This document shows, piece by piece, positions 1-15,583 of a stretch of 64,000 bases of DNA (its first letter is position 1; each line of letters opens with the position of its first letter). The stretch spans positions 6,167,142 through 6,231,141 of the forward strand of contig NC_064548.1 in assembly GCF_023856365.1 (NCBI RefSeq), written 5' to 3'. Under the pieces are notes generated by a model. The model searched no databases, was not told where the DNA came from, and was given only the letters and a program-made list of their open reading frames with translations. The stretch is from Brienomyrus brachyistius. Lineage: Eukaryota; Chordata; Actinopteri; Osteoglossiformes; Mormyridae. The position numbers were made by a program, and so were the translations under genes.

Positions 1-2869
1 GGGTAACTTTTAACCATGTAACATACTCAAAGTTACCGAGCCATAAACTAAAATGTTTTAATTTCACGACAGTATTACAGGGTAAGAAAGAGACGGAAAA
101 TCTAATTTATCATCATTCAATTGGTTATCAAGATGACTGATGCTGAAAACCATACATTTTCTAAATATACATATATATTATATATATTATTATAATATGG
201 ACTTAAATATTTTAAGCGTGTACTGTAAGCCACAGTGGTCCTGTTTGGCAAAGATTGCTTAGCTACTGTTGCTATGGTCTTCAGGTTGGTTGTTTAGCTG
301 CTCTTGACAGCTGTTGGTGTCATCAGGCTGCCACTGACACCACTTCTCCATCAATATCACTGTCACGTTGGAACGCAGGGGCTGAATGTCAATCCATGAG
401 GCGGCTTACAGACAGCTGGGCTTTATTTATAAATTTAAACACAAACTACACACGAAGCAAAAGGACTGTGAAGGGCCAAAAATCAAAGGCAGGTAAGGTA
501 GGAAGGATAAACAAGGTCTAGGACTGAGGCCAGTGATATACTTCATGTGAAGCGATGTGCACGGAGTGCAACGTGCATGCTACGCAAGCAGTGTACTGAC
601 TGGAGGATTAAAGGTCATGTCCACTAGGGGGCAGTGCGAGAAAACCATATCAGTCAGCTCCTTCGTTTCCGGTCTAGGCTATAACACGGTATGTAGTCCA
701 CTTGCTCTCTCCACAGCGATGGAGTTGCTAATTTTATGATACTGCTACAGCATTCTCTATTTCTTAACCACTGCTCCACACTGTATTGGCACTCCATACT
801 GAATGTTGCATTGTGTATTCTTAGATATCTCGCAGTAGTTAGTATTTTGTAATTAGGATGCACGATATTGTGAAAAAATCATCTATTTTTGCATTAAGTC
901 TTCCAGTATTTATAAAGAAAACAATAGTAAAACTTTTTCTGACAAGCACATCTATTCTTGTGTGATTTAAACTGCAAGGATAGAAATGATTAGGATCGGC
1001 TCAGAAAGCACATGCAGAGCTCTTGAAAAAAATGGTGGTGGTAAACTTTAATGTTAAACATATACTAGGTAGTCCTGAAAAGCAGAGGTCATGAAAATTG
1101 CACGGCTTGCTAAGTTGTTTCCTATAACAATATAAATGTTCTAACCTCCACGGTCTCAGTGATTTTTATCACGAACATTTATAAATACCGGAACTGTATT
1201 GAAAAATAACTCTGCTTCTGAAAGCAGGCAAGTAAGAGTATTAAATCAGAATGTTGTTGTACTTCATTCACATGGTACTGTACTGCTTTCTTAGAAAAAC
1301 TGCCATTAAATTCTGAAGACATTGTACACAGAGGGACAGAATAATGCTCGCAATATTTTCTCTCTTGCTTCTGGAAATACACAATTCTTCTGGTCACTCA
1401 TTCGTATAAAAAAAAAAATATTGCATGCTACTTTAATACTATTTGTGCCGTATATAAACACATATAAAACACAAAAGGTTATCGTTCTACCACCCCGGTT
1501 TTTGGTGATACTGCGTATTGCAAACACGTCGCATTAAGTCTTCACGTAGGTGCTCAGGCGACATGCGGAGTCAATGCAGAAATCGTGCGGCAGCCATGAC
1601 ATGTAGATGTTGTGAGCATCGAGTAGAAATTGGCCCTAACAGAGTAGACTAAGAGAGAACACTAACAAACTACAAGCATGTACACAAACACAACACTAAA
1701 AGATCCACATCGACAATGACCAGCAAAAGAGTAGGGCAAGGGTAAGCACATATATGCACTTATAATGAGAGCTATGTGAGGGGCAGGTGTAGGACATAAC
1801 AATTAACTAAACACTGGGGCTGGTAACAAGAAGACACAGGTGAGGGTCATTACCACTAAACACTCAGGGCTCAAACGCTAGGAACGGGATGACAGACAGG
1901 ACTGTGCAAGGACTGCTATTGACAATCACACGGCTTCCTCTGCCTGGCAAACCTGTCAGTCATCTCAAGCCCCACATCTCTGCTGAGTGCTCTGCCACCA
2001 CACGTTTGTCTAATATCTTATGCTGTCAGAATTGGTGTCCGCAGGTCAAGTCATGTAGACACAGGGCCATAAATGTGGAGTAAGTGTCCCTGAGGCATTT
2101 CTCTGAGGTTTGTCAGCTTAGAGGGATGTTTCATTTTCATCTCTGGGCAAAGTACTTCCAGTAATGCTCTACTGAAAACATTAAAATGCTTAATTAATCT
2201 TGGGTTCATGCAACGGTACCATATACATTATGTATAATGTTCATATGGACAAGATGCATACATTCATTTCCATAATCAAATCTCATTTGCTTTATTGATT
2301 CTCAAGGGCTTTTTGAAATAAAAATTTGAATTCATTGCATTAACTGCACATCTTAAGCCTAGTTTATATTTTTTTTGTCATTGCTAGAAGTTTGAAAACA
2401 CTGAGCTTCGACCTTGCAATGCAGCCATCAACATATTTAACTTATTTACTGCAGGTAGGTTGTATGAATGTCATCTTGGAAAGCTTGAAGAAAAAAAAAA
2501 AAACGGAGAAGATAATGGTCATATCACCCTTTTTTTGCACTGCACACAAGATTCCCGTTCCGGAATATCTTAGGGAAATAGGTATAGACATGTCAGTGAT
2601 AAATATGAAGATCTCACACAAACACAGATACAAATCGGGTCATTTATAATTTGCATTTACAAAGTAAGCAAGTTCAGATATTATGATTAGGGTCAGGTTT
2701 TTTTATGAACTATTATTCCTGTGTCCTCAAGAGGCATTTGTAGAAATGATTTGTTCATTATAATCAACACATTCCATTGCTCAATAGTAGAAAACATAGA
2801 TATCAGTCTATTCATCTTCCTCATTATCAGCAGCAGCATTTTCACCGTTCACTTCCCAGTCAGGGTCAA
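1..2869. other. Upstream intron, no gene seen
   Basis: AT-rich DNA before the first visible neuroligin exon, read as intron because that exon starts in mid-codon and the N-terminal exons are not in the window. I looked for the preceding neuroligin exon (the stretch leading into the alpha/beta-hydrolase NYR motif) and did not see it. Short open frames here have no recognisable domains and are interpreted as chance. Confidence 0.6.
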
Positions 2870-3300
2870 GGTGGCAGAATGCACAGCGGGTGACACCGCA
2901 TGTCTTTTTTACTGTTACAGTCTTGTTGTGGAGGATCCCTAGACATTCTCAGGCCATCTGGGAGATTCAGTCCCTCTAGTAGGTTCTGGGTCTTTCCCAG
3001 GTCCTTTGCCCAGTGGGGTGTTTCTGGAAGAGCTCCCTTGGGGGGCATCCAGGTAGCATCCTTACAAGATTCCTAAACCACCTCAGCTGACTGCTCTGCA
3101 TCCAAAGGAGCAGCTGGTCTACCCTGAGGTCGCACCAGACCTATGAACTCCTCACCCTATCAGGGAGAATGAGTCCAGCAGCCCTGCTGTGAAACCTCGT
3201 TTTGGCTGGTACTACTGGCCACCTTGTTCTTCCGGTCATTACCCAAAACTTATAACCATAGGAGAGAACAGGGACTGCTTACCCACAATGGGTCTTCTCA
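2870..3300 (-). repeat. Degraded LINE-type fragment
   Basis: A GC-richer block in AT-rich intron. Its wording (framed by a 'cattctcaggccatctggga' stretch near 2943 and a 'cggtcattacccaaaactta' stretch near 3234) resembles the 3' coding end of a non-LTR retrotransposon common in fish. No long open frame survives. The family assignment is from memory. Confidence 0.4.
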
Positions 3301-3387
3301 GTCCTATTGAAACCATAGACATTGTATTATATTAGGCAAATGCTTTGAATTACTGACAGAAAACAAAACTGAAAATATTTAAATAAA

Positions 3388-3861
3388 CAGTAAAATCCCG
3401 TTATAACTGACTTAAAGGGACCTGGCAAAACAGTCCATTATATCCAGAGTTGCTGTATGCCCAGAACACAACTACAGGACAGGATTTACTCATGCCACAC
3501 CCCAGCAGACACACTTTTGGTATAAATTATTATATTGTACATGCAGTAATCCAACTTTACCTGACCAGATGCGTGATTATTAATAATCCCGACTACGAAT
3601 CTGTGCTGGATATCACCGGCACGCCACGCGCCTTGTAGGCGGAGCCGGCTTGTCTGTTATAGCCAAACAAAACTACAGCTAAAAGCGGCCCTGGGGACCA
3701 AATTGTTTGTCCATTATAAACGAAATTTCATTATATGCGAGTCCGGTATATCCGATGCTTTCTCTGCATGTTCTTAAAGGCGTACTGCCGGGACCAGCGG
3801 ACCTTATCCGTTATAGATCATATTCCGTTATATGTGAGTCCACTTTAACGGGATTTTACTG
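3388..3861. mobile_element. pogo/Tigger-like MITE
   Basis: A 474-bp block bounded by inverted repeats. The left end reads CAGTAAAATCCCGTTA and the right end is its complement, closing in TTTTACTG. A TA dinucleotide follows the right end; the left flank is AA, so the TA duplication has decayed or the boundary is off by a base. CAGT...ACTG ends with a TA target are typical of pogo-type mariner elements. There is no transposase frame inside, so it is non-autonomous. Confidence 0.65.
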
Positions 3862-4399
3862 TATTAAAAGGTACAGCTACAACAAATTCACAATCTACCA
3901 AATGTAATCTTTTGGCTCCAGAATTTACCAAAGCAATGAAAAAAAAATATTTTCAGATTTTTTTTATGTCTTTAGTAACTTTTATGTCCGGCCATTTTTT
4001 CTATTATGATGTCTAGTGTCTGCCTTAAGCATTAATTGCTCTGCCACTGCAAGGTGAGAGGGGGAATCCCTGAAGGAGAGTGTTTATGAAGTTCAATGTT
4101 TCACTGCAGGCTTTATGCGGAGATGTCTGATGGCCACGTTTCCCCCATAGCTGATATAATGGAGGCTTTCTATCAGAAGCCAAAGAAAAGGCTCACTGTC
4201 TAGCCATAGTGAAGAGACTGCAATTGATGAAAAAGATGGGCCAGGCGTAATTTAACATGCGCCTTTAAGACCGGGGATTCGGGACACAAATACCGGAATC
4301 AAAATTGGAAACATCCACCTACTGTATACAGGAGTCAGGAATTATTTCAAAGAAAAAGGAACCTAATTTTCCATATTCATTTATTGGAAAAATGTATAC
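3862..4399. other. Intronic DNA, nothing recognised
   Basis: Unannotated intron sequence between the MITE and the next dispersed repeat. No coding, RNA or repeat signature stands out. Confidence 0.5.
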
Positions 4400-4439
4400 C
4401 TACAGAAATATCCATTTGTTTTTCATAGCTATGAAACAC

Positions 4440-4720
4440 ACAAACAATCCACTTATTCATATTTTTATTTGGACGCTAAATTTATTTCTGTCGCCAAAAC
4501 CCTAATCTCAACAATCACAACCTTAACCCTTACCCAGCCCTAACCTTATTTTTTTGATTGCATTCACAGATTTAGAGAAAATTGAGGTTATACTTATGGG
4601 GGCCAAAAATATGTCCCCCCCACAAGGTTTTCATCACATCCTGGGGAAATTTGGTCCCCACAATGTAATAATTACAAACACACACAAATACACACATACA
4701 CACACACGCAAGGTATATTC
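4440..4720 (+). repeat. Dispersed repeat 'A', copy 1, with CA tail
   Basis: Contains the phrases 'aaaaccctaatctcaacaat', 'attgcattcacagattt' and 'ggtccccacaatgtaataat', followed by a CA-rich tract. The same ordered phrases recur near 8.93-9.22 kb, 29.47-29.70 kb and, reversed and interrupted, 33.4-34.2 kb, so this is a dispersed family. It has no open frame. Short GTCCCC/GGGGAC palindromes suggest a non-autonomous DNA element, but ends and target duplications are not resolved. Confidence 0.5.
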
Positions 4721-4740
4721 CTGCATTATAAAAGCAAGGT

Positions 4741-7105
4741 CATCTGGACGATCAATCTTAAATAAAACTTTTTCTGTATGTTTAGTGGCCTCTAACATTC
4801 CACAAACCCTCATTACCTTAGTAATTTTCTGACACTTGACACACAGAAAAAGTACAGCAGTCTCATTTTCTCCTAGGTTTCAGAAATCAGCGGGATATAC
4901 AGTGGATATAAACACATTTTGGGACATTAGGAACCCACTCAGGCACCATTCTTTACAAAATCCAATCCCATATAAAGAACTGCCCTAGTCCTAAACACAG
5001 CTTTCATATTGTATTGGTACTGCAGTCTTATTAGTTTTTGTATTTATGAATTTTATTTTATTCACTGCATTATCAATGCATGATTAAATAGTTGAGGAAC
5101 CAAGAAAACATTGCATGAGGCTACAGTATTTAAGTATTTTAGCGGCAGTGATTTTCTCTTAGTTCTCACTGAGCGTAATCTGAGTTGTGACAAACTCCAG
5201 CTGTGCGGAAGCCACACAAAACTCTGCCTCAGTTACTGACCCTTATCATTTACTATGTTCACAGAATTTGTTTCAAGGTTGGTTTTACAATTTTTTAAAT
5301 TAGACTACAGAAATTAAGCTTGCAGATTGATTCCCATAAAGCCAATAAAATGTTTAGTGTTAGTGTATTTGCGTAACCTTCCAGAATGTGAATAGTCACT
5401 TTGATAACTGCGATATACTGTATTTGTTTGCCTCTCTCCCATATCCCAGTGATTGATATGTTATTTCAACTTGAGTGTGTCAGGATGAAAATGGACTAGT
5501 ATCAATAATGGAAAAAAGTCTGGAAATTTGTATCAGTGATGCACTATTTATTATTATTCATATGAATTCCTCTAACCTACTCTATGTTACTCTCGAGAAA
5601 ACAGGCCAGAAGCCATATCATAAATTTATTGGGTGAACTTCACCTGATATCATGCATATTTCTTCACTGGCATGTACATATATATAAAACATTTAACATT
5701 TACTCTTTTGTCTTTGATGTCTAGACATTTATGTATGTAATTGGGAGTGTAATACTACATAAAATGTCTTCATACCCATGTGAACGCTAGTATCACCAAA
5801 AGGCCTTCAGTGTCAAACTCACTCATACTGCTGTCTTTGTGGGGAAAAAAATAAAAGAGGTGACCTACATTTTATCTCGAACTCCTGCCATCCCGCAATT
5901 AATACTGGGATGTGGGCAGGATTAGTCTGCCTTAGTGCAATATGACTGCATCACTGATTCAGGTTTCCTGAAACGGAATCCCGTCAAAAAAAAGGCAGAG
6001 TGAAATATAAGGAGAAAAGACATTGTTAACAAGCACAAAACTGTTGGACACCTGTACTAACTGATTATCCTTCTTACCTACTTAGCTACCTTTATTTTAG
6101 AAGCAACCATGCATTTCTAAGGACCAAAACGTGTGCTGAAAGCCTCAGAAAATGTCACGTGTGCAAACATAATTTTCAAAGCCCGGGGTGCTTAGTCTGT
6201 GCTTTTAACATTGTCTGATGTAAATAATTCATGCCTCTCACTGTTATAATGAATATCAGTATAAACAGAGAGTGCACTGAGAAACATATAATTAATGTTT
6301 AATTGTAAATAAAAAAAATATTTAATTAACAAAAGGCAGAATGCATATTTTAAAAGAATGCACTTGCAGCATCTGACATGTAAATAATATTAATTCCAGC
6401 ACAGGCACAATAAGTAATATGAAAATACACTTTCTCAGGAGAGATTGCTAATGGTGTCCACAGTGTGGTGTATTGTTCACTTCCCAAGTCACTAAGCTTT
6501 CACCTTCCCACTGATCTCCTAGGAGCATGCCATGCGTGGAGCACAGAGCTGGGCTCCATGTCCGTGCCGGTTCACTTGCAAGTGCCTTTGTGGGCACGCT
6601 GAGACAGACCTGTAATCTCCCACCAGCTGTCCCTGCCATTCCTCTATGACTAACCAGATTCATTGGCTACAAGAGTCATGGGACTCCATCCTCTTCATCC
6701 GCTTTGTTCTGACCGACAAGGAGAGCTAATCCCCCAGCCTGCACTGGGGCCTGTCATCCAGAGCCCATGACAGCGAGGCACAGGGGGACCACAATAACAC
6801 TCGACATGCATTCAAATTATCTTGTCATTCATGTATAACACGCCTGTGTTATGATCAGTTCGGACCTCCATGCTCTAACAGTAGTAGAAGCTGACATTTG
6901 TCTCGCTGTGTGGCAAATGTCAACTTTTTGATTATGCAATTGAATTAATTGTTTAACCAAAAATCTAAATTTCATTACTATTTCCATTTTTTTATTTGTC
7001 TCCCATTACATGATAATCAGTTACCACTGGTGTCCAAAAATTCATGAATTTTGTAAAGCAAAAAGTGTATGGAAAAGGAACCCAGTTCCGGAAATGTTGT
7101 ACTTC
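4741..7105. other. Intronic DNA; GC-richer patch at 6430-6800
   Basis: Mostly AT-rich and unremarkable. A patch at about 6430-6800 is clearly GC-richer than its surroundings but has no open frame resembling neuroligin and no repeat signature I know. It could be an old repeat or a non-coding element. Confidence 0.4.
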
Positions 7106-7107
7106 AG

Positions 7108-7880
7108 CTAAAATCCATCCATCCATCTTCTGTAACCATTTGACCTATTCAGTGTAGTGGAGGGTTCAGAGCCTATCCCAGGTGCAAGGCAGGGAACAAT
7201 CCAGGATGGGGGACTAACTTCTCACAAGGTGCACTCACACACGATTCACTCACACACAATTCACTCATACAACATTCACTCACACACCATTCACTCACAT
7301 GATTTACTCACACTCCATTCACTCACACACGATTCACTCACACACAATTCACTCATACAACATTCACTCGCACACCATTCACTCACATGATTTACTCACA
7401 CTCCATTCACTCACACAAGATTCACTCACACTCCATTCACTCACACACCATTCGCTCAAACGATTCACTCACACACCATTCACTTACACAACATTCACTC
7501 ACACACCATTCACTTACACATCATTTACTCACACTCACACACCATTCACTCACACAACATTCACTCACACTCACACACCATTCACTCACACACCATTCAC
7601 TCACACTCACACACCACTCACTCACATTCACATCATTCACTCACACACCATTCACTCGCACACGCACACCATTCACTCAAATAGCATTCACTCACACACA
7701 CACATCTACAGTACGGGCAACTTGGTAACTCAGATTCACCTCAGCCTGTATTTAAACTGTGGGGGAAACCAGAGTAACCACAGGAAACACAGGGAGAATA
7801 TGCAAACATCACCCTGGCAGGTCTCAGAGGTGTGAAATAGCATTTCTGACCACTGCACCATCATGCCACCCCTCTTGAGC
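7108..7880 (-). repeat. tRNA-derived SINE, split by an internal tandem expansion
   Basis: Read on the minus strand, the right end (about 7700-7878) gives the SINE head, with 'ggcatgatggtgcagtggtc' and the 'gagtttgcatattctccctg' body, and the left end (7108-7206) gives the SINE tail with ATGGATGGATGGA. Between them lies an array of CACACCATTCACTCA-like units. That phrase exists once or twice inside intact copies of the same SINE at 54-59 kb, so the array grew from SINE sequence. Possible decayed target duplications flank it (cagctaaaa / gagctataa). Confidence 0.7.
7209..7702. repeat. CACTCACACACCATT-type minisatellite
   Basis: About 490 bp of imperfect units built from 'attcactcacaca' with variants (aacattcactca, acgattcactca, catgatttactca). 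It produces long open frames full of His, Ser and Thr in all three forward frames. These are artefacts of the repeat, not genes. Confidence 0.85.
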
Positions 7881-8077
7881 TATAATATAAAGTACAAATA
7901 CCACGGCTTCTACTAAATTCTTGTCCTAAAGGCCTATCACCCCCGTGTCCTACCCATTATAAAGCCAGATGCAGTGGAGGCCTGACATCAGATGGCACCC
8001 CTGCCGAAATCCGATGCTGACTTGCAGGTTTCCCTATTTATTCCTTACAATAATGGTGTACTGGTGCAGGTAATTAG

Positions 8078-10993
<2,916 letters not shown>

Positions 10994-13145
10994 TGAGTCA
11001 AATAGTGCATTCGTCTCACTCTTCAGCTGTGCAACATTCAGGTTGCATACAATTATACAATTGTTATCAAAAGCAACCAAGGGTTTGACAAGGCCCTGTA
11101 TGTATGCAAATGGCTGGATTCAATTGTTAGATTTGTCTCAGTTAAGAATATCTATTTTTAATTTGTCCATCCATCCATCTTGCATAAACACTGTTTGGAA
11201 CCTGTCCTAGTAGGGGAAGAGGGCTCTTTGGAGGGAATATCGATCTATTGCACACAGTAACACAGAAAAAGGGTAGGTTTTGGTCCCCTACTTCCAGTGA
11301 AAACTCAAGCCCCCTCTATAACTAAATGAACAAGCACACAAACACGCTTCCCAAGACATTTGAGGTCCCCAAGGAAACAGGTTGCTTGCAGTTACTATAG
11401 AATATAAGATGTATAGTAATGGTCTTTCGGTCAAATATACAGTATCTTACACCTGTTTGGGTTAAATAAAAGTGGTTGTATGATGTGATTCTGGGAACAG
11501 CTAGCATGTGAGTAGAGGTGAATTAAAAAAGAAATATCAATCTCACTAATGTCCCAGGTAGACTTCGAAACAATCGCCTTCGTGTTCCCTAAATCTTTAG
11601 TCCATCTGAAACTTTATTTGCTGCACATAAATAACAAAAATCATGCTGAAGTTCACAAGATTAAACCTTCACCAGCTGATTACAGTACATATAGCATCTG
11701 TTTAAATATTGTACCTTTTTAAATTCTTGTTTAGATTAGCAGGCTACCTTAAGATACTACTGCACGCTAGCGTAAGGCAGGAATGGTTTTGCCTGTGTAT
11801 GCAACACTCTAATATCTCCATGCTTGAGTTAATACTAAGTGACAGTAATTAGCTAAATTATAAAGCAGAAAATGAAAGTCAGAGCAGCAACACAAAAGTC
11901 ATCAATTCATTTTAAATATCCAGCGGCTTCGGAGGGGACACATTCAGGAGACCCAGCACTGTGTTGGGGCCCCAAAATCCCCCCCGCTCGGTAAAATCAA
12001 CTGAGAGATTGAAATTGCCAACCTGAGCAGGCAGCCCGTGGTGATATTTTCTCAGGGGGGGGCGGGATGTTTATCTACTCCCCTGTCAATATCTGACTAC
12101 TGCCTGTTTATTGACCCATCAGTCTGTGTCCTGAGACCAGTCATCTGCCCATTACCAGGTCCAGGTCTTCCTATCAGAATGATTTGGCCTGTGGTATGGA
12201 ACTAGAGCAGGGCAGGAAACATGACATAAGCCTACAAAGAGCTTGCGCCAGATTTGAGGCCAAGGTATTCAAGGTGTAACTGGGTTATCATCAAATATAG
12301 CTGCTCTAGAGCTTTTGTTGATATTAAAAAGTTGCCTTATAGCAGTTAAAGCAGGAAAGTGGAACATTTCTAAACACCGAAATCCTAATTAAAAGACCTT
12401 ACTGAAAGTACACCTAACCAAAGACATTTAATTGGCTCATTTAAAAACCAATCAGCATTCTATAAAATGTTTTGAAACAATCAGTTTCCACATTCAACAT
12501 GGACTCTTGGCTTCTACTGTCTGAGCTGCTGACTCTCTTTCCAATATATCTTTGTTTAACTTACTTTTAGATGAGCAAATGGCAACCTTGCCTTTTAATG
12601 TACATTTTCAAGTTGTTTTGTTTTTGCATGTAGTTGGAGCTTCAGTGGTCTTACCTTCTGGTCATGGGTAAGGATACAGTGAAATTCATCATAATTGCAT
12701 TTGCTTAATTACTTACAGTAATAGTGGGGAAATTGGTTTGCAGAGTATTATGTGAAATAAGTAATTTTAATTATTAGTTCTAGCACAGAAGTTTTTTAAC
12801 TCTCCCTCTGAGCTTCACAAAGAAATTGACTCCTTTTAATGCATACACCTACATGCTGAGAATACAAATACAGTAAAACGGTTTGTATGGAAAATGTTTC
12901 TAAACACCACAAAAAATTCTCTCATGGATATCAATCCGAAGATTAAACATGTAGCACAAAAATTATGGTTTACCTCACAGTAGACATCCATGTAGAGTTT
13001 AAATCCTTGTAGAAAATGCTGGGAGATTTTTACCTGACTGTACAGTAAATAGAGCCTAGTCTTTTCACTGACCTCCTGAATTAAACAAAGGGCAATTATA
13101 CGATATGATACCCAGATGTAATGTGATTCATAGGCTTGGTAAATA

Positions 13146-13397
13146 AGGGTGGGATGGTGGCGCTGTTGCTTCTCACTTCTGAGACCAGGGTTCAGGTCTC
13201 TGCCCTGGCTGTAGTGGAGTTTGCATGTTCTTTCCGTATCATACTGAAGTGAATTGGAGCTGCCAGACTGTGTGTGTAAATGGTGAGTGTGCCCTGTGAT
13301 GGGCTGCTGTCCCCTCCTGGGTTATTCCCTGCCCTGCACTTGTAGCTTCCGGGATCGGACCCCCATGACCCTTCAAAGGAAAATGGATGGATGGACA
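13146..13397 (+). repeat. Old tRNA-derived SINE copy
   Basis: Diverged copy of the SINE seen intact at 54-59 kb. It keeps 'gagtttgcatgttct', 'gagtgtgccctgtgatgggc', 'gggttattccctgcc' and the tail ATGGATGGATGG, with a degraded head ('gggatggtggcgctgttgct'). Confidence 0.7.
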
Positions 13398-13701
13398 TAA
13401 TAAGTTCAACTATTTAAAACAATAAATAAAAATACTACATTTGGGTATGAATGCTGGCAAGTTTTTTTGTAACATTTTCATTTGGCATTTCTTATATTGG
13501 TAAATTTTAGTGTTTTTATTTGACTGCCATATATAATCCTAATATCAAATTACACAGATGTAATTGACTATTGTTCTATTTTTGCCTTTTTTTAATAAAA
13601 CATCAGCCTCTTCTGGAGTCTCTTTATATATTTTGCTTGGTACAATTACAGTGGTATTTCTGTTTGTACTATACAATACTAAGAAGTCACAATAGTTTTT
13701 C

Positions 13702-13705
13702 AGGG
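13702..13705. repeat. Target-site duplication of the LTR element (AGGG), left
   Basis: AGGG immediately before the left LTR matches AGGG at 25071-25074 immediately after the right LTR. A 4-bp duplication is normal for retroviral-type integrases. Confidence 0.8.
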
Positions 13706-15570
13706 TGTAGGAATTATTAGCTCAGGTAATTTTAATATCTCCACCAATATGTTTTGAAATTAATTAACTTTTAATTAATTATTATTTAATGCTGATTATT
13801 AACCAATTGTTATGCCGAATATTCGGGTCGGCTCCTCCAAACTCAATTGTGAATCCCCGATATCTGTTAATGTGAGACTTAAATGGGATTCATTAATAAC
13901 CAGTATCGCTTAATAACCTGGGTTAGTGGGCTCGTCCAGCGAGCTGCGTCACCAGGTAATGTAAACGATCGGTAGCGAAGCTCCCCTCACGGCCGATGAG
14001 AGAGAGTCTCGCGATATTTCAGGCGAGTTTAGAGGTTTCAGAGCGTAGTAGCCAGATCGCACAGAGGCAGGGACTATTGTGAGCACTCAATGACGGAGGC
14101 TGAAGTTGTGTAAAAAGACATGCATTTATTCCTACAACTAACATAAGACAGACATTACACCTAACAAACAATAAACATGAAATAACGGAATAGACACAAA
14201 CGATGTAATCATGAAAATGCAATGACCAGATTTAAAATGATTAACCTGAAAAGGGAAAAACTGTTCTGCAAAGCAAGCAGTTTGTAAGGATTATAAACCT
14301 AAAGGAATATAGCAGGTGAATAGGACAGTTTAGGTTGTTAGAAAGGAAAGGAAGTTGGTTTACTTGGATGCAGGAAAGAGGGAGGTCTTTGCAGTTGGTT
14401 GCAGTGGCTGATGAGCTGATGGGTGATGGCTCTCAGGGAGGCGCGGTGTTTGCAGCGGTTGTTGGAGTGGAGTCCCTCCGGTTCTTTCTTCTGGTGAAGC
14501 TTGGGCTGAGTTGCAGTTCTTTGGGTCTTCACCGACGGGCTTTAAGAACGCTGCTTGTTTCTCCGTTTTCTTCTCTTTTTCTCCGCCTTTCTCTCCTGGC
14601 TTTGTTCTGAGGTGCCAGGTTTTATAGTGTAAGGTTCGTGATTAGGAGTGACCAGGAATTCGAGTCCTGGACCAATGGCTGACCATCCATTTGGCGGGCT
14701 TCGGAAGGGGGTCGGTATCAGTCTTTTTGGGATTTATGACCAGACTGACTTCTCTGGTAATGGTGATTTTCATTAGGCTGGTGTAACTTTTGATATATCC
14801 ACTTTTGTGGTAACCACTGACCAGATTTGGAAACTGGAGTGATTTTCCTTCGGTTTGATACCAAACATGCCGTACCAGCCCAGCGGTTCACACCAAATAC
14901 CATCTGTGATGATTAATTAATGATTACTTATATTATGCTATTATGTTATGTTCTATTACTCACACCAGTATATGGTACAGGTGGTTTAGGTTGTACCTCA
15001 ACAGATATTACCCTTTATACAGACATTATATGACATATTCTCATGTCATAAGCACATCTTACCCTTAGATAGGCATGGTAGAATACAAAGATCAGATAAG
15101 GGTTGCCGAGGAATGTGGCAAAGAAAAAGGGGGGGAGAAGGTTTGTCAAACAAAGAAAAAGAATCTCCAAAAGTTAAGACACATTCGAACATAACCTGTA
15201 CATATCTGTATATTAAGACTAGTAGTCAAGAGTAAATACATATACAGATATACAAAAGCCAAACTTAAAAGAAACTTTCTTTGGGGTGTTGGTCTGTTCT
15301 GTGAGTGGTATGTAAGGCAGGATGTCTGGGGAGGGGGTTGTGTGCCAAGTCGAGGGACCCCTGTCCTTGGGGTCCACTCTGTTCTCTGTAGGTCGTTAAA
15401 ACTTTGAGCAATAAAAGTTGGAGTGCTGGCCTCCCTTGTTATCTGTGTGTGTGGGGTCACAAACCCCCCTTTGGGGCCTAGGTCGATGTGTGCCTTCTCG
15501 TACCAGGGTAGGCCTTGTCTCAGGCCACCTGGAATTTAAGCTTTGTGATATGTGCATGTGTGATCCTACA
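13706..15570 (-). repeat. 3' LTR of the retroelement
   Basis: 1865 bp, apparently identical to 23206-25070 (constant offset 9500). It starts TGTAGGA on the + strand and ends TCCTACA. On the minus strand it contains TATAAAA at 14626-14620 and AATAAA at 14130-14125. Small open frames inside are repeated in both LTRs and resemble no protein I know. Confidence 0.95.
15410..15455 (+). promoter_or_regulatory. Cryptic poly(A) signal in the sense direction of nlgn4x
   Basis: AATAAA at 15410-15415 on the + strand is followed 20-40 bases later by a GT-rich run (tgttatctgtgtgtgtgggg). The same arrangement is repeated at 24910-24955 in the other LTR. Use of either would end a neuroligin transcript inside its last intron. 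This is a sequence-pattern inference only. Confidence 0.4.
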
Positions 15571-15583
15571 TATCCCCCCCTTT
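15571..15583 (-). promoter_or_regulatory. Polypurine tract
   Basis: On the minus strand AAAGGGGGGGATA abuts the 3' LTR. This is the expected place and composition for the plus-strand primer of an LTR retroelement, and it confirms the element's orientation. Confidence 0.85.

Noticed and set aside
7157..7835. Long His/Ser/Thr-rich open frames in all three forward frames
   Set aside because: They are translations of the CACTCACACACCATT array; every frame is open because the unit lacks stops.
14335..14610. 91-codon frame in the LTR, repeated at 23835
   Set aside because: On the strand opposite the element, no known domain; duplicated only because the LTR is duplicated.
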